This document shows, one piece after another, positions 51,366 to 61,690 of a stretch of 64,000 bases of DNA. Source of the stretch: Chelonoidis abingdonii (Eukaryota; Chordata; Testudines; Testudinidae). A model generated the notes under the pieces. The model saw nothing but the letters and a program-made list of their open reading frames with translations. It did no database searches and was not told the DNA's origin. The translations under genes were made by a program, and so were the position numbers. The stretch covers positions 4,344,973-4,408,972 of the forward strand of contig NC_133782.1 of NCBI RefSeq assembly GCF_003597395.2, in the 5' to 3' direction. Each line of letters opens with the position of its first letter. The stretch's first letter is position 1.

Positions 51366-51450
51366 TAGATCTCAGTTCTACAAAGATCAGCTTAATTTAC
51401 TGACTCAATTGAAATTAAGGCATGCGTTGGTCTTTGCAGGATCGGGCCTA
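51366..51450. repeat. short palindromic repeat (ancient MITE)
   Basis: AGATCTCAGTTCTACAAAGA is mirrored by GGTCTTTGCAGGATCGGGCC; centre CTCAATTGAAATTAAGG. About 85 bp. Confidence 0.5.
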
Positions 51451-52220
51451 AATTTATAAAGGAAGGAATGTTTGCCTCATCACCAGTGAGAGCCTCACTA
51501 TCTTAAAGTGAGTGCTTGCAGATTCACAGAGAGACAAAGAATACCTCTTGTAGTCTGTGTGCACAGAGGAAGCAGTTATCTCTTTAAAAAGAAATTACTA
51601 ACTGATAAAGGAAAAAGGGATAAAAGACAGGCTGAAATCCATCTGATGAATGTCTCCCAATCCTGTATGTCCTAAGGATCCCCTAGTTATGAAAAGTTGC
51701 TATGTCAAAGACTTATACTTTTGTTTCATCACTGCTATTACTTGTTCTTGATACTTAAGTGGCTTAGCTGAACATTCTCTGCTTATGTAAAAATCTAATA
51801 AAAGTAAAGATCTTTGCCTTATCCATAATGTTTCTCAGATTAGAAGACAGTGCTTTCTAGGGGTAGAGATTGCAGGAGTAAAAATAAGGGCAAGTACCCA
51901 TTCTGGCCCTTAACTAAATGTCTTCATTTTCTGTTATCTATAGAGACAAGATGGTATATTGGAGTGCCTTCATCATAAGTCATGTCTAGTTCTCAGTGAC
52001 ACCACAGGTCCAAAGATCCAGTGCGTCCTTACCACAGGTATTGGTCTATATTTGAAGGAATCTGGAATTCACAATTTTGATTTTTTTTTCCTGGCCAAAA
52101 GGACTTGTTTCTTGAACCAAATTAAGGGCGCTTACTTCTGTCTGACAACTGTTTAATCAAGTTGTGCTTTTAAACATTGTGCAAACCGAGTGTGTCTATG
52201 AACATGCAGTATAAAAACAT

Positions 52221-52318
52221 AGGTCCTGATCTTGCAAAGACTCATTATGCACATGAGTAACTTCATATAGTGCAAGTACTCCCACTGAAGCCAATGGAGT
52301 AGTTTCCAGGATCAGGAA
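52221..52318. repeat. short palindromic repeat (ancient MITE)
   Basis: AGGTCCTGATCTTGCAAAGA is mirrored by TTTCCAGGATCAGGAACT; GTACTCCCACTGAAGCCAAT forms part of the symmetric centre. About 98 bp. Confidence 0.6.
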
Positions 52319-55300
52319 CTCAGTTTATAGATGATGAAGAGGTGACTTTCAGCCAATTGGGGGGGGGGGGGACAATGAGGGGTTAACGATATGAGGTGTT
52401 AAATCTTATATATGACAGTATATTTATTTGTTATGACTTCATCTTCTTAAATAATGTGATTCACTGTTATGTTTTACCTATCTCCCTGCTATAAAACATT
52501 ATGAAGAAAACATGTTATTCATTACTCTTAAGACATTTAAGTTTTAGTTATAATTCTTCACTCTACCTTGTTCTAAAATCAGTTTGTGTGCTGTAACTCC
52601 ATCATAACAAGATATTTTTCAGTATATTCCTCAGTCCCAGGTGCACTCTCTTTTAAAAGGGTTAGCCACTTTCTGAAACTCACATATCTACGTTCTAAGA
52701 GCTGTGTTCTGTACAGTTATTAGTCACAGACTAGCTCCCTAAAGGAAGGGAATCAATCTTCAGATCAACAATACCAGTTTTTTTTAATGACATGGCATTA
52801 AAGCCATACTATTTCAGCAAGTCTAAGAAAGTTTGAGGAACCACAGCTGTTTTTTCTAAATACAAAAGAACTACAAATGTCCACTCTGCTGTTAAGGTCC
52901 ATCACTGCTAACTCTTGTTTGCACCCGATCATGGCTAGGCTTCATAGAACTGAGGCTGAGCTAGAATAGGAACAGTAAGAGCAGTGAAGCTCCTACTTTT
53001 CTTGTTTTTGCATCACCACTACTTTTTTTTTCTTGTTTTGAGTCCTGTGATAGTCTCTCTTCCAGCTTCTCATCTACTCAGAGAGAACCACAGACTGATC
53101 AGGATTAATGAAGAAGCCCACGCCAGAAGTTGGGAACAGTACAGTAGCCAAAGAAATTTGTGTCAGGTTTTAATTCTGTGTTAAGTTTTTTAATTAACCT
53201 TTGTTATCAATGTTAAGTTAAAATTTAAAGACAATTCAAAGTCCTCACAGTAATGCTTTCTTCCCACCACACACAAACTAAAAAGCAACTTTCTTAAGTG
53301 TTCGGAACTTACCAGTAGTTGAAAATTCTTTTCTTTAGTAAAGATAAATGCCACGAGGTGTCATGGTACACCATACATGTTTTAATAAACAGAGGGAAAG
53401 TGTTTCTGGTAACAGGCTTTGGAAGGTTCATCAACTGTCCTATAACTGGGAAGAAAGAAGAGAAGAAAATCTTAATTTTAAGCTATTTAAAAGTCAGTAA
53501 GTTTTAAGTCAGATATTACATATTATGACTTGCATGTTCTTAAAGGCAAGAATTAAAAAAAGCCAAGCCTGGAAGTTGTCCAAGTAGTAAACTAAAAGTT
53601 ATTATTTAATAATAAAAAGAATGCATGTGCTTTAAACTGGTATACCTGTTAAATCATGCAAAATACTATTATATTTACCATCTCATGAAGAGAAATATTC
53701 CTGAACAATTGCACAAAAATGTTAATGTCTAAAATCAGCTGCATGGAAAGCAAACTTTATTAAGTTTGCAGATTTTAAAAATACTGATTCCAGTCTTAAT
53801 TAACTAAGGATTGTATACTATTAATAGACATGTGGTCAGCAGAACTCATTATGAAAGAAATCCTGAACTCAATGCTTCCAAGGCCCTTTCAATACAGGGG
53901 CTGAATCTTTATAATATTAAAGAAGAGGCCTCATAGCTTTCACAAGAGACCAAAAGAATCTCTCTGTTATACAGAAGTTCCTCCTATCTGAAGTGTGACA
54001 CACTGCCAAAGAAAGGTATTTATTGATATTATAACAATAAAACAGAACACAGTTACTACAGTGATCAGGCAAAGGAAAAAATTTACAGTACAAAAACCTC
54101 ACACTTCCAGCACACAGGAGTATAGTGAAGGAAGCTGCCTAATGAACTCAACACACAATATATCCCAAAAGTAAGTAATGTGAAAAAAAATTAAATGCAT
54201 TGTGAAGTGTTTACTTTGGTGGTGTTACACTTTGCATTTCCATTACACCATCCATCCAGGCGCCTCAATAGTCTTAATAAACAAACATTCCCCCCCCCCC
54301 CCCCCAAAATCTCTCTAAAATGGATTTTGCTAAGGCAACTCAGTTTGACAAAGATTAAAATGATCTGTCCAGTACAATACAGGAAGTCTGTAGGAGACAT
54401 GGTTCTATTCCCAGCCCTATTGAATCCATCTTCCATTTAGACCAAATCACAGTTACAGAAAAGCACTGCACAAGGCCACTAAATGAACTGTTGCCCTTTA
54501 GCAATCTGAGAAACTTCTGAAAAAATAGCAAGGATACAAAAGGAAGAACAACTAGATACTTAACTGAACTTAAAGCAGCAGTGTTTTTTTACACCAACAC
54601 AAACCAAATTAGCAAGAACCTCCCTATTCCACTTGATAACATTGCTGATACCTATGGCTGGATGGCATCCTCCCTCACAGGCCACTAATTAAATCAGTCT
54701 TTTGTGATATTAGAAGTTACCATGATCTATAAACCTCTCGACTTCAAAAAGCTTCAGTGTGGGAATACAATGTAGAACACAATATTCTCCTTATTATTTC
54801 TCCTCTCATCCCCTCTCTCTGCATTCCCTTTGTACTTGACTTCTAATTCATTTCCTCATATCCTCCCACCTCTATTCATTCCCCTCCTTTCTCTCCATCT
54901 CCTTCCCTCACCCCCATGCCACAGAAACACTGCTTATCTGCCACATCTCTGCTCCCTCAGTCTGTAACGTATGTAGCAGAGACAGAACAACAGCTCCAAC
55001 AGCATCTCACACCATTGGGGCTTGCATCACAGAAATAAAAACAGGAATTAGCAAATAAAGCATCTGAAAAGCAGGATACCTTAGTTAGAGGATGCTTGAG
55101 AACTATGTCAAGCCCCCAAAGGCAGGTCAAAGAACAGCAAGCACCCTAGCAGGAATTCCAGCATTAGAGACTATATCTCATCCGATATTGCGCCTAAAGA
55201 GTGAGATCTCCTCACCCTTCTTACTGTTTTTTGGCTGTTTCGTTTAGTACACTCACTATGGGATGTCTGAGAAAGTTTCCAAGTTCAATGTGAAAAGGGG

Positions 55301-55928
55301 TGGGTGAAAGAAAGAGGAAGAATTCTGAGACATTAGAGAAGAGAAATATTGAATTGAGAAGTATTTTGCAGGAGACAAGGGAGAAACAAAATGTAAAAGT
55401 TGAGGTAGAGAATTTAACACAAGTAAAGAAAGTCAAGGATGATAAAAGAGACAAAACACTAAAACACTGCAGAATTAAATACACCATGTTTGGTGTTTTG
55501 TGGACAGTCTGTTTTTGTTATTTACGGTAATTTAGCATGGTAGACAGAAGTCCCTTTATTTATTTATTTTTGGTATAAATAAAATTTAAATCCAGTAATC
55601 TATTAAAAAAATAAAAGGAAATGGAATGAAACCAAGAACGATATGGTGATAGTAAATTAAGATTTTTTTTTAATCGTAAATAGAAAACTGTTTGACAATA
55701 TGTTACAAATAAAAACAATTCACACCCATTTCATTATTTAAAACATCGGGGGCATAGTTCTGACGGGTGTGGCAGCACAGGTATTTTTCATCCAGGCTAT
55801 CTGGCTTAGTCCCCAAATTAGTTGGTATTGGGAACATTTTTTCCAAGTACCAGACAGATGTACACACTAATCAATCCTCATGCTTCAGCCAGGCAGGGTC
55901 AGGAAGAAGTTTCCCCCAATGCTACAGT

Positions 55929-55982
55929 AATGCTTGCAGAGAAGATGCAAAATCTTAATTGTGCATCTTCTCTGCAAGCATT
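55929..55982. repeat. perfect hairpin, 21-bp arms, 12-nt loop
   Basis: Left arm 55929-55949 (AATGCTTGCAGAGAAGATGC...) and right arm 55962-55982 (TGCATCTTCTCTGCAAGCAT...) are exact reverse complements with no mismatch, separated by AAATCTTAATTG. Pairing stops abruptly outside the arms. Possible explanations are a recent template-switch (snap-back) event or a structured RNA. The 21-bp stem is short for a canonical microRNA precursor. Flanking sequence 55890-55915 has a weak CR1-like GGTCAGGAAGAAGTTTCCCC. Confidence 0.9.
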
Positions 55983-56586
55983 TGATATCAAGTGCCAAGA
56001 GCAGTTAATAGACATTAGGATCAACTGCCTTTTCTGATATGTTTTCCTGACTCTACATTGCTTAACTTGTGACAAAGAGAAGACTGGCTAGGATGGAACA
56101 CAGCAGGTCATTTATATCCAAAGAGCTTTAGTAATAACATAAGAAAAAATTGTGGAAGGTAACCGGGTAAGTATAGAACTACTCTCAATTTTAACTATTC
56201 CTCAGTATGTGAGCCCCTGCTCAGTTTGCTAAATACAGTCAGTAGCTAAATTCTTGGCACATATACCCTGCTATTCTAGTTAATAAATATATTTCAGCAC
56301 ATACACCAGTAACTATATGTGTAGAATATTTTAGACTTCTTTGCTGCCCCATATCTGGAAACGCCCACCCCAACCTCATTATATAAAAGTGAATTTTAGA
56401 TAACTAATATGAATAGTTAGTATATAAATGTATAAGTTAATAAAATAATTGAACAGGAACAAACCTCTTACAGAAATATAATGTTTGACAAACGTACCCA
56501 GAATTTCAGACTATTTTGCATTAATTAATTAAGACGAAGAAGCATGCTGTGTGCTAATAGAACACATCATCTATGAATTTGGAAGC

Positions 56587-56735
56587 CCTTTAAAGAGGTG
56601 GGTAAGCATTAGTATCAGCATTTTACAGATGACCAAAGATATACATAGAGATTATGTGACTCGTACACTGAGTCATAAGCAGAGGTGGGATCAGAACCCA
56701 TATCTCCCAATTGCTGTGTATTCAGAAACATCAAG
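56587..56735 (-). repeat. MIR-type SINE, minus strand, old
   Basis: CATTTTACAGATGACCAAAG, GTCATAAGCAGAGGTGGGAT and CAGAACCCATATCTCCCAA follow the reversed MIR core and B-box pattern with considerable divergence. Confidence 0.65.
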
Positions 56736-59700
56736 GCAGCATCAGATAAGTAATTTAATACTTTGGGCTGTGGGAGTCAAAATTCTTCTCTCCCCTGCCC
56801 CAAGACTGATAGAACACCAGTGACAACTAATCCAGTAGAAGGTCTGGGGAAATCAAGTAGATTGGGAAATAAGAACTAGCCAAGACCATCAGAGAATATT
56901 ATTTTGATACAACCACCCTAAAATAATGGTTCGTTAAAAAATTAACACTTGAAATATGTCCATATCTATATCTTAAGGTAAGCAACATGAAATAACACAG
57001 GCATCATTAAAGAACCAGTATCATCATTGCACTCTGAGCAAAAATTATGTATCCCACAACTTTGTTAGGTCCTTTTTATTGTATCTGCAATTTACAGACC
57101 ACCACACAGGACATTTTCCATTATCATTATTGAACTGTAAGACACGTAAGTGTTAAGAGACATATTGTGTAAGTACACTGCACATTCAGAAAGTTTAAGA
57201 TAGGTCAGCAGTACACTGACGACAAAATAAAAATTATATTAATCCTTTTGTGTCAAGTGTCAGAATTTTCTACTGTAGTTTGTTGCCAGTAATGGACAAA
57301 AACTGCTGGCTCCAGGGAATTACAATGAGTATAAGGAATAACCAGTAGGACAGCAGGTAGCTGATTCAAAGATTTAAACTAAGCCCTCTCTTTACCCCTT
57401 TGTTTGCCCATTAAACTAAGCATGTAGGAGCAAGGAAAACCCATGTGAGTGCTTCACACCAGAGCAAGACAGTTCAGAATACATCATGGAGTGCTCCAGA
57501 GTAGCTAGCTAACACAGGCAAAAATAGTCACTGAGAAAGAAGCCTTAGAAAAAGTTGGGCTGCTGTAGGAAATACTAACTAAGAACAAAAATGTGGATTG
57601 GGTGGTAGCCTTCAGCTGGCAAGACAGGAAACATTTTGTTAAAAACTTTAAGCATATGTATATAATAGATCCAAATGGGTGTTATTAGGAGAAACTTCAA
57701 GAGAAGGTAAGGCAAAAACAGTTTCAAAATATACCCCATCTCACATCAACGCAACACCATGCCAGAGCATGAATGAATATAAAAACAGTAAGTAACAGGC
57801 TAAAGACCTTTCCTTTTTGCAGGGGGAGGGGGGAAGGCTACTTGCCAAACTGGTTTTCCTCTAAGCTTTCCAGTTATAAAAGTCTCTTGCATAGAACATA
57901 TCCACTGCTGTACAACTGTCCCAGAAAAAACACAGACCACGGAGAGACAGTGGCCCATTTTTTTTAGTCTCTAAGAATCATGTGTACAGGTCATATTTTC
58001 AAAGGTTCAACTTATTAAAATATATCTCATCATATTAACAGAAATTACATTAGATAGCTTTTAAAATATGAAATTGTCATGTTCACTCTTAAAGTCTGTA
58101 AAATTTATTCCCAGTTTTTCACATAGCACTAAAAAAATATAAAACTTTATTTCCATCGCTTACATGAAAACTAACAAAGTAAGTGAAGGTGACTGGCATC
58201 TAAAAAGATGTTATTTTACTATAATAGTGAAGTTGGAATATGAGGAAATGTCCCATCAGAAAAACAAAAGTCTATAATTTTCTATTTAAACTGCAATTAT
58301 CCCATTAGTCTATCAAACCAAATCATAATTTTCAGGAACATGTGTATGAGAATTCCAGCAAATACAAATACGATGTAGTTCCCAGCGTGGCCCATGGGGC
58401 AATCTTCTCTATCACCTTCTGTTAGCTCCCAAAAACACCTCAAAGTGATAATTCTTCACCACATGTTGAAAACGCTGTGACTAATAATACACTCCTCCAC
58501 CCATTTTTTCCATCACTAAAATGATTTAAAAATAGAGAACTTGACAAACAATGGTTAAATTCCATTTCTTTTAATTCAAATCAGTAAAGCCAAATTTAAT
58601 CCACAATAAAATAGAACTTGCCGTAAGAAGTAAATGCATTTTCGCTAACTCCTGCAATAATAGTTATGAAGATATACAATAAAATATACAAGTGGAAAAA
58701 ATATCCAGTAACTGTAAGCTTCTTTTCTAAAATTATACCCTAGTTTTTGTCTGTTTTTAAAAAATCACCTTACCGTGTTCTTTCTTTCTGTTCCCCCTTC
58801 TCCCTGCACCATCCTCTCTTTGGAAAAAGTCCCTTTAAGGTAGGTAATTTAACAAAAATGGAACTAGACAGAAAATTTGAACATGTAATAAATATTTTGT
58901 TGAGAACAACTGGGAGCTAGACCCATACTAAATTAACTAAATGTAAAAAACAATACAAGTGAGGCAATTAAAATGCATGTAAGAACTTCGGTACAGGTGT
59001 CTGCAATAGCACTGTTTGCAAAACACATTTGCCAATTAGCATATCTTTAAACAATGTTGATAATAATCTTGTCCCTATAATCCATGCCAAATGAGTCGCT
59101 GAGATTGTAAAATAGAAAGCATGTGGAAAGTCATTAAAAGTCTCTGTTACACCTTTCTTTGTTTATATTTTCCTTGCCAGGTGTAAAAAATATTGTTCTA
59201 CTTATTTCGATTTCTTCAAAGTGTTCAATTACACATTTTAACACAGGTTCTTTAGTGGTGCATTAAGTATCAACAATTTTTTTCCCATCAAAGAGAAATC
59301 CTCCTACTATTACAGTCTCGAAAATCTGCTCCATTCTCTATTTGTCATCTGGGATTGAGTTATCAGACACTACTTGTATTACTTTGTGAAACTGACATGT
59401 CTATTTACAGGGACACAAAGGCAATCCAGTACTACAACCCCCAATTTTACAAACACCTTCATAAACACCTCTTCTCTCCCTCCTATTTTTACAAATACTT
59501 TGTTTTTTTTCGGTGGGGAGGAGAACGTTATGTACATTAGTTTTTCACCCTGACAAAACAATTTCAGTCACTTTTGCACTTGTTACAAGTATATTAAAAA
59601 TCACCAACATCTCCAAAGAGGAGAGGCATTGTTTGGAGGTTGTTCTTTTTTTTTTAATAGGGTCACTTCCCCCATTTCAGCCTGCAATTAAAATGGAGGC

Positions 59701-59806
59701 AAGGCCAGGCGATCTGTGTCTGGCTTTAGGGGGAGACAATAACCCAAAACAGGCCTGGCTTTAAAAAGAGAGAGAGAAATACAACATGCTTCACCAGTAT
59801 TATTAC

Positions 59807-59949
59807 CTCATCCCTTTTTCCAAGCAGTTTTGAACCACACTCTTGACAAACTCTTGGTCCAACTTGCACAGATGCTGATTTTTTGGAGGTGGAAAGCTTT
59901 CTAATTCTGGAGCCAGAATACAGGCTTGTTATTTGCAAGTGGAGCTGCT
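59807..59949 (-). other. candidate 5' exon upstream of ZBTB46
   Basis: On the minus strand an open segment without stops runs from an acceptor-like TTTTAACAG (AG at 59951-59950) to a good donor GATGAG|GTAATA (last exon base 59807). The segment reads 47 codons in one frame and includes CQECGSKLLGKRDE at its end, a CxxC pair. The donor is phase 0 in that frame and ZBTB46 exon 2 is also phase 0 if it is read upstream of its ATG, so the two would join in frame. There is no ATG in the segment. It could equally be an untranslated first or second exon, or chance. I do not recognise the peptide. Confidence 0.25.
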
Positions 59950-61011
59950 GTTAAAATGCCCCCTTGTCTCATCTCCTCTCCCTTGAGCTGGGTGTTGACG
60001 CAGCAGAAATTACCAGCTGGAAAATTCCCCTTTTGGAGGTTACGGGGGGAGGGAGGAGGGGGGACGAGTCATGGTGGAGGGGGGGTTAAACCCTGCCACT
60101 CACCTAGTTAACCCATCCACCCACGCCAAGTCAGTCACGCGTGCCCAAAGGGGCTCCATACCCCTTCCACAAAGGGAAAATTTCCCCATTCCCCCTCCCC
60201 CCTACAGAGTGCAGTGGGCTTTGCCCAGCGCCCCTCAGGGGGCTCGGAGAGATTCAGGGATAGGGAAGGGTGTTTTCAGGGCAGAGGAGACATTTGGGCT
60301 CAGACAACCCCCCCCCGTCAGGACCCCAGCACCTGGGATCGCGCACTGACAGCCCCCCCCCTTACCCCACTCCTGGGGGCTGGGGGGAGCAGCTCTCCCC
60401 CAGGCAGCCAGGGAGGGGGTGTCCTCGGCACCGGGTGAATCAGGCTTCCAGCACCGCCCCCAGCCTGCCCCCCTGTGCTGCCGGCACCCCGGGGGGCGAG
60501 GCGGGTAATTGCCTCCCTCATCTCCTGGGGCGGGGGGCGCCTCCGCCAGGCCAGCGCCGCCCACCCCCGAGGCGCCGCGCGACTCCCGTGCTCAACCCCC
60601 CGCCCCGCCCCGTCCGAGGGAAGTGGGGGCAGCTACCTCCCTAACGACCCCCCCGGACCACTAGCGGCTCGTGCTCCCCATCGCCCCGGCGGCACCTGGA
60701 CCCCTTCCCCCAGCGGGACGCGTCGCCGCGCTGCCCCGGGACCGAGCGCTCAGCCGAGGCGGGGGGGAGCGGCCAGTGCCCGCGGACAGCCCGGAGCCCC
60801 GGACCAGGCTGGGGAGGGCAGGTCGGTCGGGGTGGCGGGCCGAATCCCTCTCCCCTCAGGGGCCAGGAGAAGCGGAGAGAGCGGGCTGGGGGAGTCAGGC
60901 CCCCTCCCCTTACCGGGCCGGAGAGGAGCCCCACCGGCCCCTCTCCTCAGGGGAGGGGGCACCGAGCAGCCGTGCCGAGCCCCCGGGGTGGGGGGGAAGC
61001 CTGGCTCGGGG

Positions 61012-61307
61012 NNNNNNNNNNNNNNNNNNNNNNNNNNNNNNNNNNNNNNNNNNNNNNNNNNNNNNNNNNNNNNNNNNNNNNNNNNNNNNNNNNNNNNNNN
61101 NNNNNNNNNNNNNNNNNNNNNNNNNNNNNNNNNNNNNNNNNNNNNNNNNNNNNNNNNNNNNNNNNNNNNNNNNNNNNNNNNNNNNNNNNNNNNNNNNNNN
61201 NNNNNNNNNNNNNNNNNNNNNNNNNNNNNNNNNNNNNNNNNNNNNNNNNNNNNNNNNNNNNNNNNNNNNNNNNNNNNNNNNNNNNNNNNNNNNNNNNNNN
61301 NNNNNNN
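61012..61307. other. assembly gap (296 N)
   Basis: Run of unknown bases in the middle of the CpG island. Any first exon or transcription start located here cannot be read. GC-rich promoter sequence commonly drops out of short-read assemblies. Confidence 1.
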
Positions 61308-61397
61308 CCTCCGTAAGCCCCGCCCCCAACCCCGCCCCCTCCCGTCTCCCTTGCGCCAGGGGATCGGGGGCGCAGTCAGCAGCTGCCACTGCCGGAC

Positions 61398-61407
61398 ACC
61401 GGAAGTG
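61398..61407 (+). promoter_or_regulatory. ETS/GABP-like site in CpG island
   Basis: ACCGGAAGTG is a canonical ETS-family (GABPA/ELK) core, of the kind found at housekeeping and bidirectional promoters just at the transcription start. It lies about 90 bp right of the assembly gap and next to GC boxes. Confidence 0.5.
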
Positions 61408-61690
61408 AGGGGAGTGCGCGGAGCATCATGGGAGACACCCCCAGAAGGGGGTGGGGTGCGCGGTTGAGTGTTGGCCTTGTCGAGGGGCTGCGCCTCCCCC
61501 GGGAACCCCGTTTGCCCGGGCCCCTGAGGTGCCTCCTCGGGAGCAGCCCACCGCCCACCTGGCCCGCAGGTGCCTCAGGCTCTGCGCCCGGCTGGGCAAG
61601 CGGGGAACTGGTGGGTTTAGCTGCCAGCCCCCGCGGCGGCTTGGCGGGTTTGGAGGGTTATTGGTAAATGTCAGCAAAGGTCAGTTTCAC

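Larger units (their letters stand above)
39598..59806 (-). other. ZBTB46: ZBTB46 intron 1 (inferred), repeat-bearing
   Basis: Inferred from the acceptor at 39598 and the CpG island further right. No coding exon is recognisable. Stretches in which I see nothing identifiable are 40190-41150, 43500-43950, 44480-44790, 44840-47180, 47465-48055, 48275-49640, 49820-51360, 51455-52220, 52375-54285, 54310-55765, 55985-56580 and 56740-59805. Confidence 0.6.
60030..61690. promoter_or_regulatory. CpG island, candidate promoter of ZBTB46 and/or a divergent transcript
   Basis: Base composition jumps from AT-rich intron to strongly GC-rich, CpG-dense sequence. GC-box-like CCCGCCCC stretches occur at about 61318-61341 and around 60596-60612. 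Apart from the gap this is the only CpG-rich block in the window that is not inside a transposon. Its position upstream (rightward) of a minus-strand gene fits ZBTB46 exon 1. The ETS-type site and GC boxes are symmetrical with respect to direction, so a plus-strand transcript starting near 61.4 kb is also possible. Long open frames here reflect GC richness and absence of stops, not coding. Confidence 0.7.

Noticed and set aside
55300..55530. 76-codon Lys/Glu-rich plus-strand frame resembling a coiled coil
   Set aside because: Purine-rich low-complexity DNA commonly gives such frames; no homology recognised and no splice context.
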